In this document: piece by piece, positions 11,843-22,979 of the stretch
Layout of the letters: each line of letters opens with the position of its first letter
Position numbering within the stretch: position 1 is the first letter of the stretch
From: Silene latifolia
Taxonomy: Eukaryota; Streptophyta; Magnoliopsida; Caryophyllales; Caryophyllaceae
DNA length: 64,000 nt
Direction: 5' to 3'
NCBI RefSeq assembly: GCF_048544455.1
Contig: NC_133530.1
Location: 19,955,748 to 20,019,747, forward strand
Translations under genes and position numbers: made by a program
The notes under the pieces: generated by a model
What the model saw: only the letters and a program-made list of their open reading frames with translations
Told to the model about the DNA's origin: nothing
Databases searched by the model: none

Positions 11843-12022
11843 GTGTTTGTTTGTTTATCCTAAGGATAGTTCAATCGAAGAGAGAGAAAATCCAAAAAAA
11901 CCCCAAAAATAAAAACCCCCAAATATCCACCTTCTCCTCGCCGGCGGCTACTCCGACTGCCACTTTGGGTCGCCGGCGAGACTCTTTTAACCTTCTCTTT
12001 TCCTTCCCCTCACTGTTAACCG

Positions 12023-12443
12023 GTGAGTTTTTTATCGCTTTAGTTTCGCTTCACTTTGTCAATCGCGATTGGATTTGGGGACATGCGCTTTGTCGCCTGC
12101 GAGCATGACGGCTGTCAATACCTACCATCGCATCTCCGTTTCTTCCCTCTAGATTGATCTTTGTCTTTTTAAGATTCAGGTTTGTTTCCTTTTTCGCTAT
12201 AGTCTGATCGTCTGATCGATTGCTTCCTGCTGTTGTTGGTAATTTCGTGGCTGATAATCACCGGGGACTCCGTCTTCTCCAATCGTCTTCTCTCTATTGT
12301 TGTCAGCTTGTTTTTCTGGGTAATTGTTTTTCTCTTTTCAAGCCTGGTTGCTGGGTGTTTGCTCTGTGTCGAGGGGTTTAGCTTCCGTTTTTATCAGTTT
12401 TTATGAGTAGTTTTGTTGTGGTGTATTGTACCCCCTTTTTCAG
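12023..12443 (+). other. Candidate 5' UTR intron in unit B
   Basis: A strong donor GTGAGT follows CCG at 12020-12022. The pyrimidine-rich acceptor ccccctttttcag ends at 12443, 12 bp before the ATG at 12456. An intron in a retroposed copy is unusual; it may have escaped splicing. Confidence 0.45.
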
Positions 12444-12455
12444 AACTGTGTATTT

Positions 12456-14878
12456 ATGGCTTCCGATATCGTTTATCATAAGTTTCTTGAAGCTTTTGCG
12501 AGTGCCCATGTTAGCGATGGGTTTATGGAGACTGATGGGGATAGGATGTTAGGCTACTTTATGAATTTGCACGGGTCAGCACCGTTAATCTTAGCTGAGG
12601 TGAAGGAGCTTAAAGATAAAGGGAATGGTCTTTTTAGGCAATTTTTTTTTTATAGTGCCGCAGCATGTTACGATGAAGCTTGTAAATTGCTTATTCTGAG
12701 CTTGGGAAATATTGAAGGTGAAGATATTCAAGTACTATCTGATCTTGGTGTTTCCCTTATGTCTAATATGGCTGCATGTGCCCTGAAACTTGAGGAATAC
12801 AGAGCTGCCTCGGGTTTATGCTCCTTGATTTTGAACACTATCCCTCGTAATGTTAAGGCACTTTTTCGTAGGGCGGTTGCTTATATGAAGTTGAAAAGGT
12901 TTTCGAAAGCTGAATTGGATCTGGTTCAGGCCTTAATGGTTGAACCTAGTAATAAGGATGTCTTAAGGGAGTTAGAGGTGGTAAAAGGTCACCTTCTCAT
13001 CAAGGATAATGGTAAAAAAGTTCTCGAGGTTGCTACTGAAGATTGCTCGGATGGGAACAACAAGAAGTCTGTTCATGTTCATGTTTCGGCATTGGCATTT
13101 GGTAAGAGTATAAAAGATAGTGAAAGCGTGGTTACAGAGGTGCTGGAAGAACAAAGTGATGTGAGTATAAAGGTTGTGAGTATTAATGATACTCTGAGTG
13201 TGAATATGGAAGGAACGGAGGTTCAAAGTATTTGTGCTAATAAGTCGGTTCTTGGGTTCTCCAAAAAGGGAGGTGGTAGTTCCACTTTAAGGATCCCCGC
13301 AAATTCTTATTAAAAGTTGTTAGAAGGTAGAACGGTGAGCTATTACCGTAAAGGAGATCTGTCAACTTTAACAATTCGAATTCTTAAGGGTGCGATTACT
13401 AAGGAGAAAGACTCTATAAGAGAACGATGTAATGAAAAGAAGAAGAGAAAGAAGAAGAAGAGGAGAGGTACTAAAAAGGGGAAATCTAAGATGATGGAGG
13501 CTATGAATGAAGACATTACCCCTTCTGATGTTATCAATGTGGAACCTGATATTCATAGCGTCATTTTGAGCTCGTCCTGTACCGAGGGCGTGATGCAATG
13601 ATGAAGCACAGGCATGGCCGGATGGGCCATGGCCCGGGCAGCCGTGGGTTAAACTATGTATATTTATTAGTAGTTAACTAAGCATTGGTTTAACTTGGCA
13701 AAGATGGTAATTGATGTTTGGCTGTTGTTTAGGTGTAGGAGGTCCTGAGTTCGAATCTTGGTTAGACTTTTTAACTCTAATTTTTTTAAATTCTTTATTT
13801 AAGATAAAATTGTCCTACTAAAAAAAATTCTAATTCAAGCAAAATAAAATTGGCCAATTTTTTTTAATTAGACTAAATAATAATCTTCAAATTTGTTTTA
13901 TTTTGTGCATACTCCTTTTTTTATCATGATCTTATACCTTATGTGGCTTAATTTTTGTGCACCTAATGAATCTTTGATAAAGGTTCGACAATAGAAAGCT
14001 TATTAGTATCTTAAAAGAAAAAAAAAATTAACGTGTGTGAAACTTCGTTATTACATCGGAAAAAGCAATTTTTAATTTATATACTTCCAAAAATAATCAT
14101 AACTATAGTACTCCGTAATAAAGGTGTGATGTTAATTGACAATGCTAAAATATACGAAATATGATGGTAATTCATCGTTCGTATGTCTATAAACCGGCCC
14201 CCCTTACTATTTGGCCCTAGCTTCGTCCCTGGCGTGATGTCTTGCGCATCTTCAATTTGTGACAATTTTCCTCCTCCTAGTACTCATTTCCCCAAAGGTA
14301 ACACTGGGAGTATTGTTAATGATCCGAGCGACGTTGCCTTTTTGGTGAATACAACAGCTTCTTCAATTTGCCCTCCAGCTCAAGATGATTATAATGACCA
14401 TCAGCCTTTCGTTTTTTCAGCTCGCCCTAAGAAGTGTAAGATTCCCTCGTTTAAGAAGCCTTCAGGCGCCCCTTTTACTCATCTGTTTTGCAGGTACCCC
14501 TCTACTCATCATGTGCACGAGAAAAGGAGAATCGCCACTTCCAAGAAGAATCAAAGCCAAGGGGATGAACCTCCAAGACACAATTTATCTACTTTCTCAA
14601 AAAGTAGATCTCTCTCTCATAAATCTCTAAGTCCTCGTGGCGTAAGTATGTCTTGTTGGAGGTACTCCTCCGAAGCTCAGTTAATGAAGAAGAGGAATGG
14701 AATATTCGCGCAATTGGCAAGCTCTGATCGTCCCGTTAAGAAACCTTCTTTGGCTGTCAACCCCATCTGTAGTTTACTTCCTTATGCAATTAATGTACCG
14801 ACCCCATCCCTTAGCTATGAACCTAGGTCGTTTAATAATATTGTTCATGACCTTGCATGTAAGGTTATGACTAGTTAG
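12456..14878 (+). pseudogene. TPR (Hsp90-clamp type) ORF with LINE-derived C-terminus, interrupted
   Basis: The frame opens at ATG 12456 and runs to TAG at 14876-14878. It is broken by one in-frame TAA (13311-13313) and by a hAT insertion (13596-14231). The sequence on both sides of the hAT is in the same frame once the element and one 8-bp repeat are discounted, so the ORF was about 590 codons before the damage. Three TPRs lie at residues about 47-80, 97-130 and 132-168. The five carboxylate-clamp positions known from Hop-like TPRs are all present: K53, N57, N104, K134 and R138. An Hsp70/Hsp90-tail binding module is therefore inferred. A very lysine-rich, NLS-like stretch follows (13434-13488). 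The last about 20 residues are LINE RNase-H-like. I do not recognise the host parent gene. Confidence 0.75.
13596..14231. mobile_element. Non-autonomous hAT element in the TPR ORF
   Basis: A 636-bp element flanked by the exact 8-bp duplication GCGTGATG (13588-13595 and 14232-14239). Its ends are short imperfect inverted repeats: CAATGATGAAGC at the left, and CAGGGACGAAGC as the reverse complement of the right. There is no transposase frame. Inside, about 13690-13770 contains a tRNA-B-box-like gagttcgaatcttgg, so a SINE remnant may be embedded. Confidence 0.8.
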
Positions 14879-14929
14879 GGATGCCTCTTTTTACAGCTGC
14901 CAAAAAAAAAAAAAACTATTGTGAAACTT

Positions 14930-15060
14930 TGAGATCCAGTGGTTAAAATTTGGATGAAATTCTCAAGGAACTCAGGTTCAAGCCTCCTAAAGAGCAATTT
15001 TGTGAAGTGTTTATTTATTATGACCTGAGTCTATGTCTTCTAAGTTTTGAGCCTCGATCC
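14930..15060. mobile_element. Possible tRNA-derived SINE head
   Basis: The sequence gatccagtggttaaaa followed about 30 bp later by caggttcaagcctcc resembles the A and B boxes of a Pol III promoter as found in tRNA-derived SINEs. No clean 3' tail or TSD is seen. Confidence 0.3.
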
Positions 15061-15716
15061 AATTTAGAGCTTGTCCCTCTCGGGTAACTTACCAAATTAC
15101 TTCAAATAGTCTAAAGATCCAAATTATACTGATGTATATGTAATATGTATATTACATAGTCAATTTTTTTCTATTTAAGTTGACTTTTGCAAGTCATTAT
15201 AAAATAATGGATTTATTATCCTCAAAAAATATAAAATAATGGATTATTGTTTAGTAGGCAAAGGCCAAAGCACTAAATTAGATAAGGATCCCTGTTGATG
15301 CCTCTTTGAGTAGTTAATGACCCTTTTGTCTTTTTCGTTACTTGAGGGTAACATAGTTTTGAAATACTCTCACCATTCTAATTTAATTGTCCTTTTTTTT
15401 GATATTTTAAAAAAATGGCAAATGATATTTTCTAATTTTGCTCCTAGTTAAAGAGATAAAATCGTTTTTCATCACTATTTATTAAGTTATTATCTTAAAA
15501 TAAAGCGTATGACAATAAAATGGTTATTTTTACTGTGTAAATCGGATTATCCATCGTTAAGAACAGTATATAACCCTTTTGTCGTGAATGATTTTTTTCA
15601 TGAAGAGGTTAACAACTGACCAATTAGTACCTTTTATAAACATGGATCAAATACGATCTCATATTTAAGAAATAAGGTGAACAACTACTCCGCCAACCTC
15701 AAAGGGGATGATGCAT

Positions 15717-15985
15717 ACCCCCTCCTGGTCATTTGTTTACCTATTTCATTTTGGGGTGTTTTCGTCAATTGTTTATCTTTCTATTTTAGGAATGTCAGAT
15801 GAACAATTTGATCTTTCACACTCAATTTGGTACATTTGTCATCCAGTGGTGGAGCCAGGAATTGACCCTAGTGGAGAAGAAAATTTTTTAGGTGGGAAAA
15901 CGGATAATGATATAGGGCTGTCACTTGTCATCTAATAATTGTCGTCTCCTCATCCCTTGATCTTTATATCAAAATAGATAAATAA
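15717..15985. mobile_element. Decayed Stowaway-like MITE
   Basis: ccccctcctggtcatttgtt at the left and aaaatagataaataattgac at the right resemble the two ends of the MITE at 11233-11458, but the terminal GGAGG motif on the right is decayed. It contains the small hAT remnant at 15844-15924. Confidence 0.5.
15844..15924. mobile_element. 81-bp hAT remnant
   Basis: Flanked by an exact 8-bp duplication TTGTCATC (15836-15843 and 15925-15932). It starts CAGTGGTGGAGCCAGG, a common plant hAT-MITE end. The right end has a poor match, so it is probably an internally deleted copy. Confidence 0.55.
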
Positions 15986-17007
15986 TTGACAGTAACGAAA
16001 AGGGTTCTTTATATATCATTGACTTTAAGACTCGTCAAGTTGGTATTTTGCTTAAACTACAATTGCTGTCGTAGTTCCAATCCTACTATCGTGGCCAGTT
16101 GGCCACTAACATGATTTAATAATGACTATGACTAATAATAATAAAAAAAATTCCAACTTCTGCCTTCTATAGCCACTATTTTTGATACATACTCCGTATA
16201 TATTTTTGAAAAAACCTTTGAAATTACCTCAATAAACAACCCTGAAAAAGAACACTTAATGATCTTTCTAGCTAAACAAAAGGTAAATACCAAAAATATC
16301 CATAATCAATGACGTAGTTTGTAATAGGAAAATTTACATCGGAAAACTAAGAAAAAGCGGAAATTTTAAAATGAAAATTACAACGTAAAAATGTGAAAAT
16401 GAGGTATAGAAAAGATAAGAATTATTGATTAATAATTTTAATTCGCTTTCTTTTATTTTTTGATTTATCCTAAAACGATTTTTCAATTCACTTTTGAAAA
16501 AGGAAAAAGGCGAAGGTTTATTCCATAACTATTTCAGTAGTTTTTACTCCTACCCTCACAAATTCACAATTGATTGTTCTTATTTTCATCAAGGAGTGAA
16601 ATTGTTACCACTTACTAGTATATGTCTTTTTAGTTGCATAACAAATTTAACAACTTGTATGTTACTCTGTATATATTACTACAGAGTACTAATCAGAAGT
16701 ATTAATTTATTAATCCGACTTCCGCTACCAAGAAAACGACGTCTACAATATACACCGTACACGATTGATGCCGAATCAATGGTTATACCGTAATACGGAG
16801 TACTATTTATACACAGCCACAGCAGTAGGAAATATCCAAGAATTCTAGTATATGCAATTTGAATATATAAGATCAATCAATATCATTAGTTATATTTTTT
16901 CCGGTGTTCTAGTCATATTTATCAAGAAAAATGAAGATCAGTTACAACGACGACGAGCCAGTAACTGCAATACTTCCAGCTGATTCAGGTAATTTACTCA
17001 ATCGAAT

Positions 17008-17038
<31 letters not shown>
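17008..17038. repeat. Oligo-T tract in VWA intron 1
   Basis: About 30 consecutive T residues followed by a segment (17075-17130) with a tRNA-like B box (gggttcaaatcccatc). It may be a SINE remnant in the intron. Confidence 0.4.
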
Positions 17039-17042
<4 letters not shown>

Positions 17043-18001
17043 AAGATGTCATTTAAAGATAATTTGGTAAAAAGTCGTGGGTACAGTATTCGCGACGTGG
17101 GTTCAAATCCCATCAGCAACATATTTGACATATGAGATGTTGTTAATCTATGCGTAGGTCTGTCTATTCAGATATAGGTCTTAAACATCAATCCAATCCG
17201 AAAAATGATTTTTTATTTTTTTTGGCAGCGGTAAAAAAATGAAAATTAAATGACATGAAAATAGCGAATTTTGGTTAAGACTTAAGACATAATGTGAGGT
17301 CAAAAACACGAGACGAAGGGACTAGGGTGGGTAAAAAAAACTCGTTATAACTTTGACCATTATTTTCTCGCAATATATTTCAGGATTAGCACCTGAACAA
17401 TTCGTATCAGAAAAAATAGCGGTAGAAATATTCAACAAGGCAGACGCGGCGTTGGAGAAAACCGACTATAGGTTGGTAGTGGAGCTGATGGGGTCGGGTA
17501 CAGGGGACCGAAGATGTGGGGTTGATATTGTCGCGGTATTGGATGTGAGTTATAGTATGTGGGGAAAAAGGTTGGAGAAGTTGAAAACATCTATGAATTT
17601 TTTGGTGAAGAAATTGAGCCCAATTGATCGTTTATCGATTGTCACATTCTCGTCGAAAGCGGTCAGGTTGTGCCCATTGACAACAATGGACAAGAATGGG
17701 CAACCCAAAATTGAGATGCTAATTAATAAATTAGAGGCTGATAGTTACACAAATATCACATTAGGCCTAGAAACAGCCTTAAGTGTGTTGGCCCAACGGA
17801 GGCAATACGAGGGGCGTACGACCGCTATCATGCTTGTGTCGGATGGCGAACAGAGTAGCGGATATGATCACCCCTCTACCGTTGACGTTAGTGGTGTCCC
17901 GGTTTACACTTTTGGCCTCGGTACTGATCATGACAGTAAGGTACGAGCCTTAGCTTTACACCTTTACCATTTTATTTAGTCTTAAATTATTTTTCGTGCA
18001 T

Positions 18002-18129
18002 TATTGGAGTATATTGACGGTATTGGAATCTGGAGACAAGGCATACACGAAATGTGAAGTAATTCCTTCACATTCCGTGTATGCCTTGTCTCCGTTGGTA
18101 GATTCCAATACCGTCAATATACTCCAATA
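18002..18129. ncRNA. Near-perfect intronic hairpin, candidate MIRNA or siRNA foldback
   Basis: The arms at 18002-18059 and 18065-18129 are reverse complements over about 58 bp. They show one mismatch, a 6-nt bulge (ACCAAC in the right arm) and a loop of only about 5 nt. It lies in intron 2 of the VWA gene. Such identity implies a young inverted duplication. It does not match any miRNA I know. A palindromic MITE is the alternative, but no TSD or terminal motif is evident. Confidence 0.55.
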
Positions 18130-20159
18130 TGTATTTTGAGAAATCAGGAAGATAATTTGAGAATTTTAGCTTACATGGGGTTGAAACGGAAGCTTATTAC
18201 AAAAATGGAGCTCATTTCAAACAAATTACAAGAAATGGGTTCACGTCATCGCCTTTCGTTTTTTTTCCCCTCAGATTTCTAGCTAGTCGATGTGCCCCAC
18301 AATGACTTAGCATGCACTATTTTTTTTTAATAAGAAGTCGTTGTCAGGGCTCAGGACAACGACTTTCCAAAAATAGTAATGAAAGTCGCGGTCACAGACA
18401 TCGATTTACTATAAATAGTAATTTTTGTTTTTGGTTTTTGGCTATAAATTTGTTTTGTTGCTATGTGAAGGTGCTTTACGAGATAGCAAGCAGAAGTGAC
18501 AAGGGAACTTATTCGATTGCGGATGTAGAAGGTCCAGACTCGGCGAGTTTGAATATAGCATTTTCATCGTGTCGGGCGGGGATCCTTAGCGTGGTTGTAC
18601 AAGACTTGGAGTTGACGGTCACCCAACTCGACTCTGATATCCAAGATGTGCGTGCAGGGAATTATGACCAGACTCGTGATAATGAATCTGTTACTATTTC
18701 ATTTGGGAATCTCTATAACCGTGAGACACGTAGGACGACCGTGTTTCTTAGTCTTCCTCTTGTTCCAGCTCGAACTACATCTGATATTCTCAGAATCTCA
18801 TACTCCTTCAGGTCGATTACTCACCTCAATTTTATTGACTTTGCTTTGACTTTGTGTAAAATAGTCTTACATAAATGCGTGATATCACGTGCAGGCCAAC
18901 CGGGGTGGGAAAGACTTGTATGAAGCCCCACCTATATTCGCTACTGATGACACGTACAAGTACACCGTGTGACAGTGGAGCCAGTCCAGTTGATCAACGA
19001 GGTTGTGCGTGGAGATACAGCTAACTCAATTATAGAAGCTAGAAAACAGGCCGACATCCACAACTACGACGAAGCAAAGACTTCTCTTAAAAATCGAGAG
19101 AGGTCACTCGACAAGCTTAACCCTGAGTCAAATGCATTAATCAAGGCATTGAAATATGAAGTCCAAGAATTCCTCAGGTTGCTTGTGGAACCAGAGATTT
19201 ATAGTGAAGAAGGTCGCGCATTTGCTCTTTCCTCGAATCGTCTCATGGTGCAACGATTTTAAAGCAAGAGGGGACGCAACCCAACTACTTGCACTTTGGC
19301 GATACCTCTCGTTGGCTTGTTCGCTAACCAAGCCGTAGAGTTTGATCGAGAAAATTTTTGAGATGAAGAGAAATAACCAAGAATAATATTCTATAGCGCC
19401 ACATTGTCGCAGTGGCTATACCTATCTGTTGTTACGAATTGTATCGTTCAAGCTTGCCTTTCTCATTAGTCAATCAATATTTATATAATACAAGATATCC
19501 TATCAATTAAGATCATATCAAAACCAATATTTGACTAAATCAATGCCATACTAACCAAGATATGTTTGACTAAATCACTTCCATACTAGACGTGATATAA
19601 TATTGAAGACGAGATATTATACGGGCTAATATCTCGGACTAATACCCCCTCCAACCGGAGCATGGAGGTCGAGAATGCCCGGTTTGCGGAGAAGATAGTG
19701 ATTGGATAACTCCCAAAGGCTTCGTAAAAATGTCAGCAATTTGTTCATTAGTGGGCACATGGTACGGTTAGACGAGGCCTTCGGTGATAGCGTCGCGAAC
19801 AAAGTGACAGTCAATTTCAATGTGCTTCGTTCTTTCATGGAAGACCGGGTTCTAAGCAAGATGAATGGCAGATTGATTGTCACAGAATAGACGCATAAGA
19901 GTGGAAATCGTAACATCCAAAGTAGTAAGGAGGCCTTTGAGCCATTTCTATTCACATACAAGAGCGGCCATTGAGCGATATTCAGCTTCACTAGAAGAGA
20001 GTGAAACCGTATATTGTTTTTTCGTTTTCCAAGAGACCGGAGAGTCGCTGTAATACCCGTCCTTTTAGAGACCCTTTGACCAGCGTTGACTGACCTTGGG
20101 AGCGGTAATAATCCTTAGAAGTGCGTGCCAAGTTACCTTAGGTTGTGAGTTGTGCGTGG

Positions 20160-20260
20160 TACTCGATAGAGTAGAGGCTACTCGATCGAGTAGCTTGGAT
20201 ACTCGATCGAGTAGGGTGGCACTCGATCGAGTATGTGGGACACTCGATCGAGTAACGGGT
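20160..20260. repeat. TACTCGATCGAGTA palindrome array, 5' LTR
   Basis: Five copies of the palindromic 14-mer TACTCGATCGAGTA, or one-base variants, are spaced about 20-25 bp apart. The same array is in the 3' LTR at 49160-49258. Confidence 0.9.
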
Positions 20261-20413
20261 TTTCAGCGAGGGTTTATAGTCGCGTTTTGTTAAATCCGCA
20301 AACCATTTCCGCCTCATTTCTTCAGACCCTTAGGCCGCCTCCTTCCCTTCCCTTCACCATATAACCTCCATGGAAGCCTTTGAAGGTTCTTGTGCCTTAG
20401 GAGAGCGTAACTT

Positions 20414-22832
20414 TGTAGATACCTCATTTCTGCACCTCTCGCAAACAACCCGATGATGATTGGGCCGCATGTTTGGTACGCGGAACGATTTGTGACAATT
20501 CGTAAGTTTATCGTCAAGTGATTGCTCAAATATTAATGTCTACCTCTTAGCTGTCATCTACGTGCCGATACGGTCGTTTTGACAGTAATTAGAGTACATT
20601 TGGAGTCGGGCCTAAAACCGTCTCCATTTTCTGATAACCGTTAAATCCCGAGTCAGAATGTTCTGGAATGTTCCGGATATTTCTATTCCATATTTCATAA
20701 TTTTTATCTTTTGGTAAACAATTTCCCGAAATATTCACATAAGATATTAAGGAAAACCAAATTATTTCCGTCCTACCATAACTTAAACACGGAAATCTTT
20801 CTTCCGCAGGAGGAAACCACTTGGGAACAGACGCAGCAGGTGCTGCGCCTCTTCCAAGAGACGCGCGATTCGCGCGCCTCTTCCCAGTCCTTTCTCGCGT
20901 ATTTTTCGTATCTTTTTCATATCTTTCCGAGATTCACTTCCAAAGAGTCTCCGAAACCCTAATTCCTTCACGTGATTAGTATAAATAGGAGCCTTCGCTC
21001 CTCATATTTCTCACGCGAGTGTCCGCCCTTCTCTTCTCCCTTTGCATTCTAGACCTTTGTTCTTACTTTTTTGGCGTCTACGTGCTTGAACTTTCGACCA
21101 CGTAAGCTCGGATCCTTCTGAGTACCAACCTCGTTTGCATGACCGACCAATTTGACCAACTCCACAATCAATCAACTTTAATTAATTTAATCGTTTTCCT
21201 CTTAGGAGGGCACTTTCTTTACATTCGCGTCGAGCATCACTAATCGATATCTTAGTCCTTCTCGTTTCGTCAACATGTAAGTCTGAGGGTGTATAATCTC
21301 TCTTTTATTTATTGTATTTTAATTATTGTATCATTATTGTAAGGTTTATGTCGAAAATACCTCTTAAAACCGATTTCTAAAACCATGTTTAAAACCTCTT
21401 TTTTACGGATTTCCAGTAGATAACCGTCGAGAAAGGACGCAGCAACTGCTGCGCCTCTTCGAAGGAGCGCAGTACTTGCTGCGCCTCTTCGTGAGGCTGC
21501 CGCAGTTCCTGCTTCCTTTCTTCTTCATTCGTCCTCTGTAATTCGTCGTGTTTATTTGTTTTCGTTTGTTTGTTAATTCTTCGACGCAATAGTCTAATAA
21601 TTGCACATGTATATCATTAATCATCATCATTAGTTCATATAATTCATTGTTAAATCCGACTTAAATCCCTTATAATCAATATTTGCGGGTTTTCGTCATT
21701 AAATTCAATCCGGGTTGTAGAAATTCAATTTATCAATATTGAGTCTCTGGAATTCATCTTTGACATATTTGCATCTGTTTATTATTATCACCATCGTATA
21801 TTTGTCACTAATTCGTTATAATTAATCTATTTCATTCACTCATGTCACTAATCAATCATTCTTTCGTGTAAATTAATTAGCAATATTCCGTCTTATCCAT
21901 GTTTTGTTGTTTTTATGACCCATTAATCACATGTAAATAACATATTAATCACTTTCATCCGAGTAAATAATTTAATCAATCGTTAAATTTACCAATTGAT
22001 ATTAACAATTCGCAATTCCGCTTCACGACCCGAATTCAAAGTCAGAACACGACGCTTGCTGTCTGCTGCGCCTATTCAAAGGACGCACTCTGCTTTGCTA
22101 CTTTATTCGGTTGAATTCTGTCCCTGAACTCCGTTTTTGCCTTGACCTAGTTTAATTAGCTTACGTATAATTAACTATTACTCGTATTATCACCTTCTGT
22201 TCTGTTCGTTAATTCTTTTATTATTTCGTTTTCTCAAATTATCCGTTTTAAAGGTATTTTCGACATAAATCTCCTATCCCGTTGTAATTAATGTAATTTT
22301 TATTTATCGTATTTTTCCTATTGTATTTATCATATTTCTTGTACCATTTGTATGTTTTCACATGTAATTGAACATTAAATCCTACTTCGACCCAATTGTT
22401 TGCTAATTACGTGTCAACCGACTTAGCCTAATTCTCATATGCTAGGATTAAAACTTGGATGTTGCATTGCATGCATATAACCGACGATATATCGAGTATA
22501 TATGATGTCCCTAATCATTAGTAGAGGCCGCTATCGAGGCGGGCGGGATTAGGTGTTCGATCAAAAGAGCTTCCTAATACGTACCCTCACCCCTTACTCC
22601 AGATATCTGTGAACACCCGTGTTCATTGGCATCCACGAGAGTCATTCTAGACATAGAATGCTAAGGGCAACGAGTTCTTGGTGTTCATGTCTCTACTTTG
22701 TGTCTTGACATGGCACGAGGTATTCGAATGGTTCCAATTTCCCATAAAAATTGGTGGCGACTCCATACAAAAATGCAAACGCTTGTTTCTCCTCTCTCCC
22801 AAGCGCCCCCGTGGGCACCCCCGCTGTCCACA
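20414..22832 (+). repeat. Tat element 5' LTR with TATA box
   Basis: A core promoter agtataaatagg lies at 20978-20989, about 565 bp into the LTR. GACGCAGCA/TGCTGCGCC modules are upstream at 20830-20886 and downstream at 21436-21485. The 3' LTR counterpart of the TATA box is at 39411-39422. Confidence 0.9.
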
Positions 22833-22979
22833 GTTTGGCGACTCTGCTGGGGATAATACACTTACGTGTAGCAAGGGTGAAACTTGAACAAGGTTAGGGA
22901 ATAGTTTGTACAAGACAATTGTCGGTTTTCATAACTCGGTCTTCTTAGATCGTTTTATTCGGCCTTCCTAGGCCCAACC

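Larger units (their letters stand above)
11843..14913 (+). mobile_element. LINE-tailed retroposed unit carrying a TPR gene (unit B)
   Basis: The unit lies between exact 16-bp direct repeats and ends in oligo-A. Its last 100 bp encode a LINE RNase-H-like C-terminus (FNNIVHDLACKVMTS) followed by a short tail. Both are also found at 55540-55645 (FNKIAHGLPCKAMNS). The rest is not LINE: a plant-type leader (11843-12455), a TPR reading frame, a lysine-rich segment and a low-complexity Ser/Pro region. A donor (CG|GTGAGT at 12023) and an acceptor (tttttcag at 12443) suggest a 5' UTR intron still present, so the copied RNA may have been unspliced. With a later hAT insertion removed, the unit is about 2.4 kb. 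No endonuclease or reverse transcriptase is present, so mobilisation by a LINE in trans is inferred. Confidence 0.8.
15061..16930. other. Repeat-rich spacer upstream of the VWA gene
   Basis: There is no gene. It holds a decayed Stowaway-like MITE (about 15717-15985) with a small hAT remnant inside, and TACTCCGTA-type motifs at about 16190 and 16793. Short frames here have no domains. The proximal 100 bp would contain the VWA-gene promoter; no clear TATA box was assigned. Confidence 0.4.
16931..19390 (+). pseudogene. VWA-domain protein gene (WAV3-like family, no RING), decaying
   Basis: Exon 1 is 16931-16988 (MKISYNDDEPVTAILPADS) with a GT donor. Exon 2 is 17384-17940 after acceptor atttcag and holds a von Willebrand A domain with the MIDAS motif DVSYS, the later TNIT threonine and SDGE. 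Exon 3 is 18471-18811 (LYEIASRSDKGTYSIADVE). Exon 4 starts at about 18895 (NRGGKDLYEAPP) and contains VEPVQLINEVVRGDTANSI. Plant WAV3-type proteins usually carry an N-terminal RING for ubiquitin ligase activity; none is seen here, so a non-catalytic homologue is likely. Damage: the exon 3/exon 4 joint is out of frame, a TG insertion near 18972 shifts the frame, and there is another shift near 19235-19260. A copia element lies just past the end at 19430. The loss of function is inferred. Confidence 0.75.

Noticed and set aside
18002-18129. Known miR160-type precursor, because of the TGTATGCC string
   Set aside because: Only a short string matches; the remainder of the mature sequence does not fit miR160 or any other miRNA I can recall.
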